Source of the DNA: Bolinopsis microptera
Lineage: Eukaryota; Ctenophora; Tentaculata; Lobata; Bolinopsidae
NCBI RefSeq assembly: GCF_026151205.1
Contig: NC_087073.1
Coordinates: forward strand, 14,093,837-14,157,836
Direction of reading: 5' to 3'
Length of the DNA stretch: 64,000 bases
Shown here: positions 33,304 to 44,727 of the stretch, in pieces
Layout: the number at the start of each line of letters is the position of its first letter
Position numbering within the stretch: position 1 is the first letter of the stretch
The notes under the pieces: generated by a model
What the model was told of the DNA's origin: nothing
Seen by the model: the letters and a program-made list of their open reading frames with translations, nothing else
Databases searched by the model: none
Translations under genes and position numbers: made by a program

Positions 33304-34632
33304 TAGGTGCGGTAAAAAAATCGAAATTATGCGGTACCGCACCCAACTATAAAGGTAAAATGTGCGGTAAGGTGCGGTAAATTTTTACCAATTATGCGGC
33401 AAATGTGCGGCGATTTTTTCGAAATTTGTGCGGGAATTGTGCGGTTTTCTTTTGCATTTTCTCAAGGACTTTGGAAATTCTAAACGTATAACCGCCGCTC
33501 TTATCAAAAATAGGTCTGTTTATGTGTTACTGAGGGTGTAGTTCTTTACTAAGACCATGATTGAACCTAATATTGAGATTCAGTTATCTGAGAACAGTGA
33601 CTTGATCTGGTAGAGATCAGGAGACAGTTATTTGAAGACACCTCTTGATAGAGTCGATCAGATCCCATGCAGGTATCTTCTGTTTCTTGTGTGGTGAGTT
33701 TGATGATGGGTCACTGTTTGTACCTGTTCGTTTCTTTAGGAAACGGTCCATGACGTTGTGATGTGATAATGATATAGAGTAATCAGATGATGTGGTGAAG
33801 TTACGAATGATAACTGATACACTATAATCGAAGTACGGTAACGACGAGGGTTCCATAACGGCCTGGGTCACGGTCCCGAAAGGGCCTGGGTCAGGGTCCC
33901 GAAAGGGCCTGGGTAACGGTCCCGAAAGGGCCTGGGTCACGGTCCCGAAAGGGCCTCGGTCACGTGGCCTAAGCATGAGTTCCAAAAGGGCCTGGGTCAG
34001 GGTCCCGAAAGGGCCTGGGTAACGGTCCCGAAAGGGCCTGGGTCGAGGTCCCGAAAGGGCCTCAGTCACGTGGCCTAAGCATGAGTTCCAAAAGGGCCTG
34101 GGTCACGGTCCCGAAAGGGCCTGGGTCAGGGTCCCGAAAGGGCCTGGGTAACGGTCCCGAAAGGGCCTGGGTCACGGTCCCGAAAGGGCCTCGGTCACGT
34201 GGTAACCGGGTCACGTGGCCTAAGTATGAGTTCCAAAAGGGCCTGAGTCACGGTCCCGAAAGGGCCTGGGTCAGGGTCCCGAAAGGGCCTGGGTCAGGGT
34301 CCCGAAAGGTCCTGAGTCACGTGGTAACTGGGTCACGTGGCCTAGGTATGAGTTCCAAAAGGGCCTGGGTCACGGTCCCGAAAGGGCCTGGGTCAGGGTC
34401 CCGAAAGGGCCTGAGTCACTATAAAAGGGCCCGACTTTTAACATATTTTGGTTTTTACACTCGAAAATCTTAACGCGAAAATAAAAAATTATGCGAAATT
34501 ACGCGGAAAATGCTAGATTATGCGGAAATATGCAGATAATTACAAAATGTGCGGAAATGTGCGGAAAACAATAAATTATGCGGAAGTGTGCGGAAAACGG
34601 TAAATTGTGCGATCCCGCACCCATCGCACCTA
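33304..34632. mobile_element. TIR element with TGCGG subterminal repeats, inserted in a LINE
   Basis: Termini TAGGTGCGG... and ...CGCACCTA are inverted, flanked by ATAT at 33300-33303 and 34633-34636. The target CACATATGTG is itself palindromic. Both ends hold many TGCGGTA/AATTATGCGG phrases, as subterminal binding sites often appear. The middle carries a 23-bp minisatellite (33845-34425). On the minus strand at 33751-33617 a 44-codon frame starts MDRFLKKRTG, like the N-terminus of some zinc-finger/hAT transposases, but it is too short to classify. Non-autonomous. Superfamily uncertain. Confidence 0.8.
33845..34425. repeat. 23-bp minisatellite with higher-order structure
   Basis: Core unit GGGCCTGGGTCACGGTCCCGA-AA repeats about 20 times. 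Every 3-5 units a longer phrase CACGTGGCCTAAGCATGAGT-TCCAAAA is inserted (near 33962, 34070, 34216, 34335), giving a higher-order repeat. Each core contains GGTCCCGAAAGGGCC, an imperfect palindrome. The arginine/proline-rich open frames across it are by-products. Confidence 0.93.
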
Positions 34633-34732
34633 ATATGTGCCCATGTCACCAGGTCTCTTCGACCTGGTCATGGTCATGGTGTTTGAGGGTTCTTTATCCG
34701 CTAAAAGTAAAATTTTTATTGAATGTGTAAAG

Positions 34733-34912
34733 TGTTTTGTCGCACTTTAGTTCGTGTCGCACTACAGTCCACTGTAGTGCGACAGTGTCGGCCTTGAAAA
34801 TTCTCTGTCGCACTAGGGTACGTGTCGCACTACGATCCAGGGTACTCTACTGCGACAGTGTCGATCTTGGAGGTTTCGCACTAGGGTACGTGTCGCACTA
34901 CAGTACGTGAAT
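34733..34912. repeat. TGTCGCACTA motif cluster
   Basis: At least six copies of TGTCGCACT(A/T) in both orientations with GTACGTGTCGCACTACAGT and CACTACGATCCAGGGTACTC, the same phrases as at 31165-31310. It marks the right side of the LINE/Penelope/MULE cluster. Confidence 0.85.
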
Positions 34913-35927
34913 CTGCTTGAGATCAAAATTTGAGCGAGATTTATTCATTTACTTACTCTCGATATTGAATTACTGAAATGAATTTCTGTAAAATGTTCAT
35001 CAGTTTCTCAGTTTTTACCTTATTATCGCATTTACATGTTACTGCTACTTGCTGGGCAACAGTAAACGATGAAAACTCGTAGAATTTTGAAGCCCGTTCG
35101 AAATACTGTGAAAATAAACTCAATATGCTTAACAATCACACGCAAGTAACAGTTGTCGTATTCTCATAAAATATCGTTAACATTCGATACTTTCAGGTTT
35201 GTGGACGACATGTCGAAGACGAACAAGGATTTTAAACTCTTCTGAGATCAGGATACACGAGCCTCTATGATATTGCTTAAGCGACGGTGGAAAATTGCAT
35301 GACAAATATGTTAAGAGATATTATCAATAGTAAACATTTACTTTTCCGTTAACGTATCAATGTTGACTAAAAATGCTGATGATGTTAAAGTATAAATCTA
35401 CATTGTATGAATTCCACGATCAATATGATTTCTGCTGATTCTTTGGACGGTTCCTTAGTAATTCAGGGTATATTTCTGGTTTAATGTTTAATCGTTTTGT
35501 ATGCATACAATTTAAACCGTTTTATTCAAGTAGTTTGTTTTCGAATATCGATAGAGAATGCGTATTATGGAACGCGCGAACGTCGAATCAAATTAGTATA
35601 CAGATAGTTTTCATTGCTTAAATTTAGTGTAACGTAAAGCAGCCGCGCACATGCTGGCGCTGCACGTTTCTGCAAAATTTGATTGTGCTATGAGGCAGAA
35701 GGCTTGACTGTTGAAAGCAAGCAAGCATGGTACTCTAGGGGGTAAACAGTGGTCAATGAAAGGTGAATCTTGTCGTATTTGTCACTTAGAAGGCCAATGT
35801 GTACGTTAATTCACGTGCTTTGTGAGTGTTACCATGACAACTAGAAATATGTCTTATGTGAAAGTCCATGAATTTGTCAAAGTGGTTGCATTCAGAGCTC
35901 ATGCCTCGATCAGTTACGTGAGAAAGT
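34913..35927. other. Stretch with no recognised gene
   Basis: AT-rich; includes the probable 5' region of the gene at 35928. No repeat or exon is recognised. Confidence 0.5.
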
Positions 35928-36356
35928 ATGGGGAAGTTCAAAAGGTTATTCAATAAACGGAGACGACGGTCAAAATCCCTCGATGACTTGTCTCTTCTGT
36001 CCGTATCCACTACATCCAGCGTAATGAAATCCACTAGTCCATCTAGCGTGAAGAGGCAACTAAAAATGAAATACAATTCATTTGCCGAGTTTTCCAAACA
36101 GAAGATGGTTAGACTAAAAAGGAATCATAGTGCGGAGAGTCTCAGGACGGTCCGAAGTAATTACAGCATCGACACTGATCCCTCGGAGTCTAGTAACGAG
36201 GAAATGGATCGTCACGTGGTAACACAGAACAGAAGCAGACATATTGAATTTGAACCGCACCGCAACGGTGACATATTCAGGCTGCGAGTCATCGTCATTT
36301 CGTTCTTCTTCACTTTAGCGTACGCTGTAGTACTCTTGCCTATTTTATTCGTTTAG
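35928..36356 (+). CDS. Small basic protein with C-terminal membrane anchor
   Basis: A 142-codon frame from ATG 35928. The N-terminal half is rich in K/R and S (KRLFNKRRRRSKSLDDLS), the middle has phosphorylatable serine stretches, and residues about 118-141 form one hydrophobic helix right at the C-terminus (VIVISFFFTLAYAVVLLPI) with stop almost immediately after. This is the layout of a tail-anchored protein, inserted post-translationally with the N-terminus in the cytosol. I do not recognise a family. Base composition is less AT-rich than its flanks, and an AATAAA occurs near 36712. It could be the single exon of a small gene or the last exon of a larger one. Whether it is expressed cannot be told from sequence. 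Confidence 0.55.
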   Translation: MGKFKRLFNKRRRRSKSLDDLSLLSVSTTSSVMKSTSPSSVKRQLKMKYNSFAEFSKQKMVRLKRNHSAESLRTVRSNYSIDTDPSESSNEEMDRHVVTQNRSRHIEFEPHRNGDIFRLRVIVISFFFTLAYAVVLLPILFV

Positions 36357-37825
36357 ACCCAGAAAATGTGACTATATTTTTAGTAGTATAATTCACTTAG
36401 TAATAGTTGAATATTAAAGCATATAAAATATAACATATAAGTCAACCATTCAACATTTTATTGAGCATTTTAGGACAGGCTGCCTGTTATTAAATCTATT
36501 TTTAAAATCTAACTTAAGCTGTCAAGATGTCCTTGATGTTTTTTGAAAGAAGCGTGATCCATGAACCATTATCTTTACCCGCGATTCAATACAAATACAA
36601 TTAAATATTCGATTTTACTTTCTGATTGCGTGACATGATTACATATTACATAATTTGTATGACATTGACAGAATAACATTAACGTTTATTCCACGATTAT
36701 CAATTAATCTAAATAAAGAGCAGTCTGCACAGATTAGATAGACTATAAATTAACATTTAACAGTCAACTGTTCTAATTCGACTTGGCAACGCCAAAAAAA
36801 TTACGCTTGTGATGCAGTGACGTGCTGTGAATATAAATATAATAGCGCATAATATATATATACGACGCATAATATTCAACGTTGACAATCATTCATTATC
36901 CCTGTCAACTGATAGCTCATAATTGTGATTCAAAGATTCAGTGTCCAGTATCTAGTATCCGGTATCCAGTATTGAGTGTCCTCAGTTCAAATGATATTGC
37001 ATGTTTATAAAGTTACCACTCATAAATATTTAAATAAAAGTATTAAACCTCGTATCTTGAGATGTAATAAAAACTCCACGGAGAATGCACCTGTTTCGGT
37101 GTACTGTGCGTAGAATTCGTTTCCTTACAAGGAAAAAACACACATTATTGTGATTTCAACACTTTGGTTTCTTAATTAGACAATAATTACTGCCGGTACA
37201 TGAGCCCCGGCCGTCTGACAAGCTTTAACTGGTTTTAGTAATTGCAAATTGTGTGAATCAGCGTGTGTTTCCACAGTGATCTGAGAGAAAAAACTCAATG
37301 TGAGACTTGATTAATTATTCCATTGTCCGAAATGTCAGTTTACTGTTCGGTAATTACTGTTTAATACACTTGCTTTTGTTTTCATTAACTCGGCTTACAC
37401 TCTGACACTTACTGTCTTTATAGAATGATTATAGCTGGTATCTCGATATGTTATTCAATATTTATACGAATCATCGGATATGATTTTTATAATCGAACTT
37501 GCTTTTGTTCTACTGATTCTGCTAAGAATCTGCAACTTATTTTTTAAAGGTTATAGTTAGGTAACGCAGTTCTTCTCGAAATTCACAGCTCATGTCCAGA
37601 TTTACTTGCCCTTGCTAGTGCTACTGGTTCTGGAGCGGGGTTAATGAATTGACCTAAACTGACATGACTGAAAGTGAAACGCCTGAATAAACCTGGTATG
37701 GAACTGTGAAATAAAAGGTACCCAGAAATGGTTAATCATTGAATTACGCAACACATAATCCCATCCGCTGGTGCCCCATGGTAATAAGGTTGACTGGTGG
37801 CCACTGTCCACTCATTGTACATGTG
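36357..37825. other. Stretch with no recognised gene
   Basis: AT-rich, with a short imperfect repeat of CCAGTAT/CTAGTATCCGGTATCCAGT near 36945-36975. No exon seen. Confidence 0.5.
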
Positions 37826-38465
37826 CTCTGCCTGTACGATCTCTGATCTCTCCCCCGTGAGACAGAGCTACTGTTACCAGGCTCTGTCTGTACGATCTCT
37901 CCCCCGTGAGACAGAGCTACTGTTACCAGGCTCTGTCTGTACGATCTCTTCCTCGTGGGACAGAGCTACGGTTACCAGGCTCTGTCTGTACGATCTCTTC
38001 CCCGTGAGACAGAGCTAATGTTACCAGTCTCTGTCTGTACGATCTCTCCCCCGTGAGACGGAGCTAATGTTACCAGGCTCTGTCTGTACGATCTCTCCCC
38101 CGAGGGACAGAGCTACTGTTTTCAGGCTCTGTCTGTACGATCTCTCCCCCGTGAGACAGAGCTACTGTTACCAGGCTCTGTCTGTACGATCTCTTCCTCG
38201 TGGGACAGAGCTACGGTTACCAGGCTCTGTCTGTACGATCTCTTCCCCGTGAGACAGAGCTAATGTTACCAGTCTCTGTCTGTACGATCTCTTCCCCGTG
38301 AGACAGAGCTAATGTTACCAGTCTCTGTCTGTACGATCTCTCCCCCGTGAGACGGAGCTAATGTTACCAGGCTCTGTCTGTACGATCTCTCCCCCGAGGG
38401 ACAGAGCTACTGTTTTCAGGCTCTGTCTGTACGATCTCTCCCCAGTCCCCCGTAGGACAGAGCTA
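37826..38465. repeat. 49-bp satellite with a hairpin in each unit, about 13 copies
   Basis: Units of about 49 bp, beginning CTGTACGATCTCTCCCCCGT. Each contains GACAGAGC, a 12-base loop, then GCTCTGTC, so every unit can form an 8-bp stem. Variants (CCTCGTGGGAC, CCGAGGGAC, GTGAGACGG) recur in the same order about 290 bp apart, showing a block duplication on top of the single-unit array. Confidence 0.95.
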
Positions 38466-40210
38466 CAGGCATCAATGAGGCTCTTAATAATTTTCTTGTT
38501 TAACTTATTGTTGCTCATCAAGTTACTCAGTTTAACACAATCCATCTAATCAACAGTATTTACAATTTGACAGTTTGGGGTATGACGGTCCGCGTTTTTT
38601 CCTGTACATTTCATTCGCCGTTTGTAAACCTTAAATTTGTTAACGAGTGTTCCCTGCTTGACATTTATGGTGCTAGTAGTCTAGTACCGCTCGATAAGCC
38701 AGTGAGCTACAGGTTGGGAGGCAACTTATTATTAAAATTTACAGAACTAACCTCTAGCCAGTTACTAAGATGAGCAGTGGCGCCGTCTGTTATAGCTGAG
38801 TCTGCTATGAGTTCACTATGTTAATATGTTATCTGCATCAGCAGCTAACGAGTACTAATAATACTTCATTATTCAATAGATTACCTATTTATAATGCTCA
38901 AAATTTCAATATCAAACCACTTAGTGATCTGCAGGGAAGTCGCATAATCGGCAGCTTTATGATCATTAAGGGAGCTGCTACAATCGGTATTAAATAACTT
39001 AAACTAGACACGTGAATTGTGAGATTCTGAAACATGAAGGGGTGTGGGACAGGATTTAATCGAATAGGTTAGTAATTTCCCTTTTAATTTGCACGTGTAT
39101 CGTAGCTAACGGAGAGATGATGTATTATATTTGATGTTGACTGTTCAACTTCATTGTCAAGAAACAACTTTTACCTATGCGAGCAGTGTGCAGTCTACAC
39201 TATCTTGAAAGGGCCTTCTCCTGTCTTGATTAACTGTGCCTCTCTGTTAAAGGTCGTGTTTCATTTTCTCAGGTGGCTTCGTCATCGAAACCAGCAATCA
39301 GACATTACCATGGTATATGGTATTATGAAACCTGAAGATAGTTATAATCACTATTCGATGCTTAAATAGCTGTCTCAAATTTCACGCGATCAGCTTCCGA
39401 ACAGTTAAATTGATTTTCTACCAAGTTCTATAACAGAGACACGGTTGCTTTCACTATATAACAATTGCCGGCATATAGCTCTAATTACTTCTGAAAAGGA
39501 AGTTGCAAATAAAATTCTGTCAGCTTTATTGTTTGTTGCTCAAGCTTTTAAGAACTATCCCTCGCTAAGGCAGCTTTGTCTCGTGATTGTGTGCACTCAG
39601 CACTGTACTGTTATTTTGGTTTGTTGCTCCATCAGTAAACCAAAAAGCCACATTATGCAGGTCGCATATATAAAGTAGTACTGACCCAGACTCTCAGGTC
39701 TCACGCCCCCCCCCCCCCACATTACATTTACATTGTCATCAAATGATTCATTCCTTTAACCACCATTAACGTTATTGCTATGAGATTTACGTCAATAAAA
39801 CCACTGGACACTGGACAGCTCCAATGAAGACAAAATTGCTATTGACAGTGGCTAAGTTTTCGGTCGTATTTCTGGACAAGATACTCGAAGGGCAGTCGTT
39901 TTGTCTTTTTCTATGAAAATCGTTAAAATAGAATTTATTTATAGTGTTGATGCTTGTTAATGTTATGAACAGAAAAAACGTCATTATGTGCATTGGTCAG
40001 AAACCAAATGAAAATAATACAGTCTACCATCAATAATTTATTAATTATAATTGTCAGGGTTAGATTGAAATCTCTTAATTAAACAGTGGCCAATAAATTG
40101 TGCCGTCATTCTAATTGCTCGGTTAAAGTGAAATTATCAAACTTTTCAAGTGCACTTTGAGAAGTGTATTCCTCAAGGATAAGCCGTCAGCGGTGACCAA
40201 TGAGCGATAT
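38466..40210. other. Stretch with no recognised gene
   Basis: Several 60-77-codon forward frames lack splice and family support. A poly-C tract lies at about 39708-39718. Nothing else is noted. Confidence 0.5.
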
Positions 40211-40214
40211 TTAA

Positions 40215-42888
40215 CCCATTAGGGACGACGAGTTTTAAAGTTTGCCGATTTTGATGCCGTTTAACACACTAGGTCACTTTACAGAAAAAATGAGATATCC
40301 TAAAAAGCTAATCTGTATCTCGTTTACTTTAAAAGATACAGCTATGGTCGCATACGACCCACTCGTCCGGGTCGCAAACGACCCATCACGGTTTTTTGGC
40401 TTTAACTTCTGAAACAAAGACGTTAGGATAAAATAAAATAAAAAGCATAAGTTAAAAACATATGGTCAATACTGTGTGACTCTAACTTTTTAAAAATAAA
40501 GAATTTGGGTCATTAACGACCCACTCGGCTTACTTGCTTATTACTACATATGTCCATGTAACTTCTTGAATTCAGCCTAAAGCATGACATCATAAGTTCA
40601 AAATCGCCTCTCAGCAAGTGATAATCATCATAAACTGCGAAAAATCGGTTAAATGGGTCATTAGCGACCCACTAAGACCACAAAATTGATTAATTAAATA
40701 TAATGTTGTCAAACTTTTACAAATATTAGTATAAAAACATGTTATATCTTGGTCATTACTCCTGTACGTTGATTTAAATTTTAAAATCGATCAACTGGGT
40801 CAATAACGACCCACTCGGAAGTTGAACCACGACATTATTTATCAGTATCATGTTGTTCTACCATCAAGAAAGACACTCGTAGGTCTTAATTCCACGCAAA
40901 CCACGGGTGGCTGACTACTAGCCCTTCTGAGATCTGGAGTCTCACGGTAATCTGCAGATCACGTCACCCAATGACTGACGAATAATGGGCAGAATTGGAT
41001 TGATAGGTAGGTGAGTTTATCAGCTGTTAGTACACGACCGTAATGTCGTGAGACAGCAAACAACATGCCTATCTTTTCCCGATTCCTAGAACGTCCAAGA
41101 AGAACTATACAACTGCTGGATTCAGATTTCAGATGGCTGCATCTACTCTCTTCGCAGCTCCCTTTCTTTACTTCTTAGGGGCCGTTCATATATTACGTAA
41201 TCACTTATTGGACAATTTTTACGCCCCCCCCCCCACCACATAGCTATTATGTCAAAATTACACAAGCTTAATCATTTGGAAACTCCCCTCCCTCTCGGCC
41301 GATTACGTAATACTTGTTTTCGTTTTGAAAGCTGCCTCGTTGTTGCGGGGTTTGTTACCCAAAACGAGGTAGTTGTCTGAGAGATTGCAGGTTGCAGCAC
41401 CGCCAGCCAAATGGGGGGGGGGGGGGGGGGGGGGGCTTTTTCCTTGTCCTTCTTCTCAGAGCTGTAGATGTAGCCATCTGAATGCAGCAGTTGTTAAGTT
41501 ATTCTCGTACTTTCTAGGAATGAAAAAAACATATTGGCATGTTGGATTAGAATATGCAATTTGACCACTCGTCTTTCAGTATTTACCCAAGGTTACATGA
41601 TATCTCGTATACTTCGTTCAGGGGATTTTTCTTGAGTGACATGATCTGATCACCGTGGGACCCTGGGTCTCAAGCGGTGGGTTGTAGCAGGTCGTTTACC
41701 AAGATTCGAAATTGACAAAAAAGGTAACAGAATCTAATAAGCAACAACAACAGCATGGCTATTACCTAGCAAGTTAGGAACGAGGGCCGATTCCTTTTCT
41801 TTTGCGGCACGGCCACGGTCCTTTCGGTACAGATTTCCACGCACCATAGTATTATAGTCAGGACGCAACTCCAGGCATATGCAGTAGTGTTATTCTCGCA
41901 GCTCTTTGATGAGTGATGACGGCCCTTCAGTTGGCCCTGGATCTCAGAAGGGCTAGTAGTCAGCCACCCGTGGTTTGCGTGGAATTAAGACCTACGAGTG
42001 TCTTTCTTGATGGTGGAACAGCATGATACTGATAATAATTGATGAGGTGGTTCAACTTCCGAGTGGGTCGTTATTGACCCAGTTGATCGATTTTAAAAGT
42101 TAAATCAACGTACAGGAGTAATGACCAAGATATAACATGTTTTTATACTAATATTTGTAAAAGTTTGACAACATTATATTTAATTAATCAATTTTGTGGT
42201 CCTAGTGGGTCGCTAATGACCCATTTAACCGATTTTTCGCAGTTTATGATGATTATCACTTGCTGAGAGGCGATTTTGAACTTATGATGTCATGCTTTAG
42301 GCTGAATTCAAGAAGTTACATGGACATATGTAGTAATAAGCAAGTGAGCCGAGTGGGTCGTTAATGACCCAAATTCTTTATTTTTAAAAAATTAGAGTTA
42401 CACAGTATTGACCATATGTTTTTAACTTATGCTACAGTTTTTATTTTATCCTAACGTCTTTGTTTCAGAAGTTAAAGCCGAAAAACCGTGATGGGTCGTT
42501 TGCGACCCGGACGAGTGGGTCGTATACGACCGCAGTTAGTAAACAGCGTCTAGCTCTGTTTGTGAACATCTGATTATCACGGGCTTTTCATATGTCTCAA
42601 GGAAATCGTTGCCCGCAACTATTTTGTCCTCAACAAAATAAGCCTACATAAAGTTTTAATGTCCCAATCAAGGCAAGAAGTAAAGTGAAATATTTTCCAA
42701 TTATGACGACTAATTAGCCTAATTATTTAGTTGTTAGTAATTAATTGGGTCTCGACTGGAAAGTCAATAATGTAGCCCAATAAATTTTGAGCATATGTGC
42801 GAAAGATTCGTTGCGTTTAGTATTATGGTTTGTCCTCTATAGCCTCTAGAAAAGGTGGGTCGTAAACGACCCTATCGTCCCTAATGGG
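40215..42888. mobile_element. Large TTAA-flanked fold-back element with GGGTC/GACCC palindromes (piggyBac-like)
   Basis: Flanked by TTAA (40211-40214 and 42889-42892). Termini are inverted CCCATTAGGGACGA. The arms (about 40340-40940 and 41945-42535) are near-perfect inverted repeats of about 590 bp. Each arm holds five or more GGGTC(G/A)nnAACGACCC palindromes spaced about 130-150 bp. TTAA target sites and CCC ends are those of piggyBac-type elements. The 1-kb centre has no transposase frame and contains a TTACGTAATC element and a G tract (about 41413-41435). The right arm has about 300 bp not matched in the left arm. Non-autonomous. Confidence 0.88.
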
Positions 42889-42892
42889 TTAA

Positions 42893-43790
42893 TGCAATAG
42901 CAGGTATGTACACACCACAAGTAAACGGCAACCCTCCCCAAATCAACCTGCAATGTGCTAAATACTTACACTGTACGGCTAGTTCCGGCACTATCCCAAT
43001 TTAGGTATTATCGAACAGTTTTTTTGCTGTTGTGTCTGCTTTTTCTTGCTTTTTTTTTAATAACAACCTCGAGGTTTGGCAAATAAAAAGAAAATGCAGC
43101 CGTTTCCAAATCAAGACCGTTTTCAGAACAATATTACCCTCGTAAAAATAACCAAGATAAACGGCCGACCGCGTTGTTATGGCCATTTGTCCTTTAATTA
43201 TAATTACAACATGGGGTCTGGCACTCTGAGTGTGGCTATAGTATCACCTATATAATAATATATATATTATATAGTTATACACTATATTATAGTGTAACCC
43301 GTGCCTACGGCCGGTACTTCAATGACAATATTGCAGTTGAATTGCATAAATATAATAAACAGTGCAAAAGTTGGAACGGTGCAAAAGTATGAACTCGCTC
43401 AGTCGAAACTGGCCGCCCGCCGCATTAGAGTAAATTTAATTCTGAGCGCCCAACACGTATCCAATGGTAAAACTTAATAGGCTCCACTGCCAAATTAACT
43501 AATTATTTACAAAGCTGTAATTTGGGGAGCTATAAATGAGGAGAGAGAGTGTGTGAGAGAGGGGGCGAAAAAGTTAGACACTTTAGTATCATATTTGGGG
43601 TACGAAACCATCAATTAAACCACTTACCAACGGCCGACTTTTTAAAAATTTGCTTATTCGCTTTGTCAGAGTATTGTCGCAACTATACCGAAAAAACCAG
43701 TTTCATACTTTACTTTACTTTACTTTACGTTGTTTAGCTGCAAGGCAGCAGCGCCATCTATGAAAACCACCTTTTTTCTTTTACTTCGGA
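42893..43790. other. Stretch with no recognised gene
   Basis: Includes an AT palindrome near 43250-43285 and ACTTTACTTTACTTT repeats near 43710-43730, next to the SINE tail. No exon is supported. Confidence 0.5.
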
Positions 43791-43794
43791 CAAC

Positions 43795-44112
43795 CATGGC
43801 TGGCACCAGCACTTACAGGAACCCGAAGGATCGATAACTAAGGCCAGCGACGGTTAAGGTACTATACCACACTTTCTTCGCCCGTGGCTCCGCTGTATAG
43901 ATCATGTACAGCTCCTCATTTAACCCTAACACACGATTTCTTGAGCATTCGGCTGAGTAGACCGGGGGGCTGCATAGGTCCATCGGTACCCTTAGCAGAA
44001 CGGCAATGCCGCTCACCCCATGGCTAGTGGCACAGGCGGGAATCGAACCCGCAACCTCGTGATTGAGCAGCATATCACGAGTAAGGCATGTCGACTAACG
44101 AACTGTGCCACT
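43795..44112 (-). mobile_element. tRNA-derived SINE
   Basis: On the minus strand the head (44112-44028) starts GTTAGTGGCACAG and ends GGTTCGATTCCCGCCTGTGCC. The acceptor-like arms TGGCACA/TGTGCCA pair, the B box GGTTCGATTCC is perfect, and an A-box-like GGCACAGTTCGTTAG is present. The middle holds CTCGTGAT...ATCACGAG, an 8-bp stem with a loop too large for a normal anticodon arm, so this is a tRNA-derived head and not a working tRNA. A body of about 230 bp follows to 43795. RNA polymerase III would transcribe it from the internal promoter and LINE proteins would mobilise it. Confidence 0.75.
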
Positions 44113-44723
44113 AACTAACCGTTTTCTTGATTAAGCCGCTCGGAAATTACACACATACACACATACACACACCCACACATTTATTGGGATTATTAGCATA
44201 GATAATCACTAACCCTGGTCATATTATATGATCGACACTACCTGCGACCAATATCTGCAAAACACTATCCAATATCACAGCCAATTCCATTACCACAGTA
44301 CCAGGCACCGAATGTACGAGCACTTGGGTGGTAATTACATGCCAGTGAATTTCTTACCAGTTAAGGTAACTGCTCACAGTTTGGTGTTACTTTGTTTCTC
44401 TATACACCACTATACCTCTTTACCTGTATAGTGCTATAGTGGGGTTATCTCTTTAGATCGAGGGCATTTTATGATAATTGAACCAGAACTAATCCATTTA
44501 AATTCCGTTGGTCAAGTTATCAAAATATTGATCATAGCTTCTGCAATTTTCACTGTTACTTCACGGTGCTTATTAAAAAGTTTAAGCTTTACCAATAGTA
44601 TGCGTACCCGACGGGGTTGTATCGTATTATATTATATTGTACATAAATCAATTTGAGTAAACATTTATCAGTAGACTAAAAGCCGGTCCCCAATCAATCA
44701 AATAAATTTGTGTCCACTCCTTC
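44113..44723. other. Stretch with no recognised gene
   Basis: A short (CACACA) run near 44150-44180, otherwise AT-rich and without supported coding. Confidence 0.5.
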
Positions 44724-44727
44724 TTAA

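Larger units (their letters stand above)
32237..34720 (-). mobile_element. CR1/L2-like LINE 3' part, split by a TIR element
   Basis: On the minus strand the LINE enters near 34720, is interrupted by the insertion at 33304-34632, and resumes with QPGDHLMLKVP, DDRRFSSHAPIAWNSLP and a C-terminal LKNHLYNQF ending at 33110, as at the end of CR1/L2-type LINEs. The 3' UTR (about 870 bp) ends near 32237 in a (TTTCA)n-type tail preceded by GCGGGATATAAATACC. Removing the insertion and one ATAT rejoins the frame across it (TWAHMCLCQPGD). Reverse transcriptase motifs lie outside or are absent. The element is 5'-truncated near 34720. Confidence 0.75.

Noticed and set aside
33617-34473. Basic, proline-rich open frames of 130-150 codons on both strands
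   Set aside because: Mostly translation of the 23-bp minisatellite; only the short MDRFLKK part is noted, as a weak transposase trace.
37826-38465. CRISPR-like array
   Set aside because: Units are contiguous variants of one 49-bp sequence with no unique spacers, and the DNA is metazoan.
44028-44112. Functional tRNA gene on the minus strand
   Set aside because: T arm, B box and acceptor pair well, but the anticodon region has a long stem with a 10-nt loop and the body continues as repeat, so a SINE is the better call.
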